From Globisporangium splendens (lineage: Eukaryota; Oomycota; Peronosporomycetes; Pythiales; Pythiaceae): a stretch of 64,000 nucleotides of DNA. This document shows, piece by piece, positions 62,696 to 64,000 of this stretch (its first letter is position 1; each line of letters opens with the position of its first letter). Position numbers and translations under genes: made by a program. The DNA lies in contig VFIW01000039.1 of assembly GCA_006386115.1 (NCBI GenBank), forward strand, positions 124,001 to 188,000, written 5' to 3'. Under the pieces are notes generated by a model, which was given only the letters and a program-made list of their open reading frames with translations, was not told where the DNA came from and did not search any database.

Positions 62696-64000
62696 ATGGA
62701 GGCACCAGCGGCCGTCGAAGACGCAATCCAGAGATTTAATCCTGGAGCAAGAACCGATATTGCATTGGTTTCGAAGGAGCCTGGGGAGCGATCAATCATA
62801 TTTGTGTGGGGCGTTCGCGTGACCTGTGGCGACCAAAAAGAGATCGGATGGGTATGCTTGGCGTCGCAACACTGCCGTGACAACTGGGCTGTTATCCCCC
62901 TCTATAGTGGAAGAACGTCTAACGCGACAAAACACCTTAAGGACGCACACAACATTACGTCAGACAAGACTCAAGCTGAGGCCGCTAAGAAGCGAACACG
63001 TGAAGATGAGATGGAGGACCTGAAAAGTAGTATCATGTTTCGTGACGACCCTGCCCGTCTGAGGCTCCTGCTCGAAACTCGTCGGATCGTGCTCAACAGC
63101 TTACCGTTCCGAGCAGGTGAATACTACGACTCTTTGCTGATCAACGACCTCATCGTCAAAGACCAGTTTCGCACGGTAATCAATTCAAAAACCGTGATGC
63201 ATTCGATTATCGAGATGTACGCTGCGGTCAAGCGAGAGATCAAGCAGCGTCTACGAAAGAGTGTGCAAGATGGTGGCAAATCGTTGACGATTGTAGCAGA
63301 TTTCTGGACATGCAAGCCGCAGCATGCCAAGTATCTCGGCGTGCGTGTGTATTTCGTGGATGAGAAATGGAAATTCAACTCGGTGATGCTCGGAACGCGC
63401 CGCTTCAATCCTGCATACGGTGACCGTGAAGCAGGGATTCGCCGCCCTTTTAAGAGGTGGATCGCAGATATGCTGAGCGACTTTGGATTGTCATCTGACA
63501 ACTTCTTTGGTGCAATGAGCGATGGCGGCTCAGATGTAAAGTGGATGATGAACGAAGGGCTCAGCTTGTCATGGGAGTGGTGCATTCCTCACATGACAAA
63601 TGCGGCCACAAAGTGGGCTTGTGGGTTGGTCGACAATAAGTCGGATTCACACAACATCGAGATGACTGAACTTGTAGAGCGGATCAAGAAGACTATTCGC
63701 ACTGTACGAGACGTGGAAAAGATGGGCGACCTCTTTCAAGCTCTTTGCCAATTTCAAGGGTGTGGAAAAAAGACGCGTCTGCTCGACTACAGCTCGCACC
63801 GTTTCTTGGGTTTGACACGCGTGATTGAGCGCATTCTGCAGCTCTGGGGACCGCTGGAAGAGTTTTTTCGAGCGCGCGCGGATCGCTACGCTTTGCTGCG
63901 AGACCAGTCCTCTCCTCCTATACCATTTCTATTGGCTGCTGACAAGCAGAATCTTTCCCAGCTCCTGTCGCTACTCATCCCTATTCACGCGTTAAACCGA
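62696..64000 (+). CDS. hAT-like transposase, truncated by the window end
   Basis: The frame is open without a stop from 62273 to the window edge. The first ATG is at 62696, giving 435 residues so far. Residues about 50-90 resemble a BED-type zinc finger: WVCLASQHC, a later tryptophan, then TSNATKHLKDAHNI with the H-x4-H pair. The cysteine spacing (C-x5-C) is not classical. The RNase-H-like catalytic core follows: LTIVADFWTC (D202, first acidic residue), GAMSDGGSDVKWMM (D276, second), then WCIPHMTNAATKWACG matching the hAT C/DxxH block. SSHRFLGLTRVIERILQLWG corresponds to the region after the insertion domain. The C-terminal glutamate and hAT dimerisation domain would lie outside. The intact frame suggests recent activity or domestication. 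Confidence 0.82.
   Translation, partial: MEAPAAVEDAIQRFNPGARTDIALVSKEPGERSIIFVWGVRVTCGDQKEIGWVCLASQHCRDNWAVIPLYSGRTSNATKHLKDAHNITSDKTQAEAAKKRTREDEMEDLKSSIMFRDDPARLRLLLETRRIVLNSLPFRAGEYYDSLLINDLIVKDQFRTVINSKTVMHSIIEMYAAVKREIKQRLRKSVQDGGKSLTIVADFWTCKPQHAKYLGVRVYFVDEKWKFNSVMLGTRRFNPAYGDREAGIRRPFKRWIADMLSDFGLSSDNFFGAMSDGGSDVKWMMNEGLSLSWEWCIPHMTNAATKWACGLVDNKSDSHNIEMTELVERIKKTIRTVRDVEKMGDLFQALCQFQGCGKKTRLLDYSSHRFLGLTRVIERILQLWGPLEEFFRARADRYALLRDQSSPPIPFLLAADKQNLSQLLSLLIPIHALNR

Noticed and set aside
1..64000. tRNA, rRNA, CRISPR arrays, bacterial-type operons
   Set aside because: No recognisable tRNA arm sets, rRNA stretches or regularly spaced repeats were seen. Introns and gene structure are eukaryotic.

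Overview
The window looks like nuclear DNA of an oomycete (Peronosporales/Pythiales type). Evidence: many long intronless genes; short introns (about 54-160 nt) with GTACGT/GTGCGT-type donors; a secreted tandem CBM1 protein; a SHAQKYF-type single-repeat MYB factor; a hAT-like transposase; and 16-nt start-site elements close to the oomycete Inr/FPR core promoter. No rRNA, tRNA or CRISPR array was recognised.

Layout. 0-1.35 kb: a secreted cellulose-binding (CBM1) gene whose 3' flank repeats sequence at the left edge, implying a second copy just outside. 1.8-2.5 kb: a four-exon coiled-coil protein. 2.8-9.9 kb: a 2355-residue UBR-box/RING E3 ligase. 11.5-22 kb: four paralogous secreted endonuclease/exonuclease/phosphatase (EEP) genes (EEP1-4), partly identical and mosaic, with a non-autonomous DNA element between copies 3 and 4. 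22.3-28.3 kb: an orphan membrane protein and two divergently placed GPI-anchor-type secreted paralogues. 28.6-34.6 kb: an interrupted multi-EF-hand gene, tail to tail with a large coiled-coil gene. 35.3-36.6 kb: a second element with about 174-bp terminal inverted repeats. 36.7-40.7 kb: a vigilin-like multi-KH RNA-binding protein. 41.2-44.2 kb: two tandem acyl-protein-thioesterase-like genes. 44.4-45.3 kb: a membrane protein. 45.8-55.3 kb: a giant coiled-coil, multi-GAF reading frame broken by three lone stops and one frameshift. 55.6-56.5 kb: a basic protein with a UAP56-binding-like motif. 56.8-58.8 kb: ALG1 mannosyltransferase. 59.1-60.7 kb: the MYB factor. 62.3-64 kb: a hAT-like transposase running off the end.

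How the genes relate. The window mixes conserved housekeeping functions (ubiquitin ligase, N-glycan assembly, vigilin, mRNA-export-like adaptor) with secreted, duplicated genes of the kind oomycetes use at the cell surface and outside the cell. The secreted genes show the most change: tandem copies, apparent gene conversion and shared core promoters. Exon structures of the multi-exon genes were rebuilt by hand from splice sites, frame and family conservation. No alignment or expression data were available.
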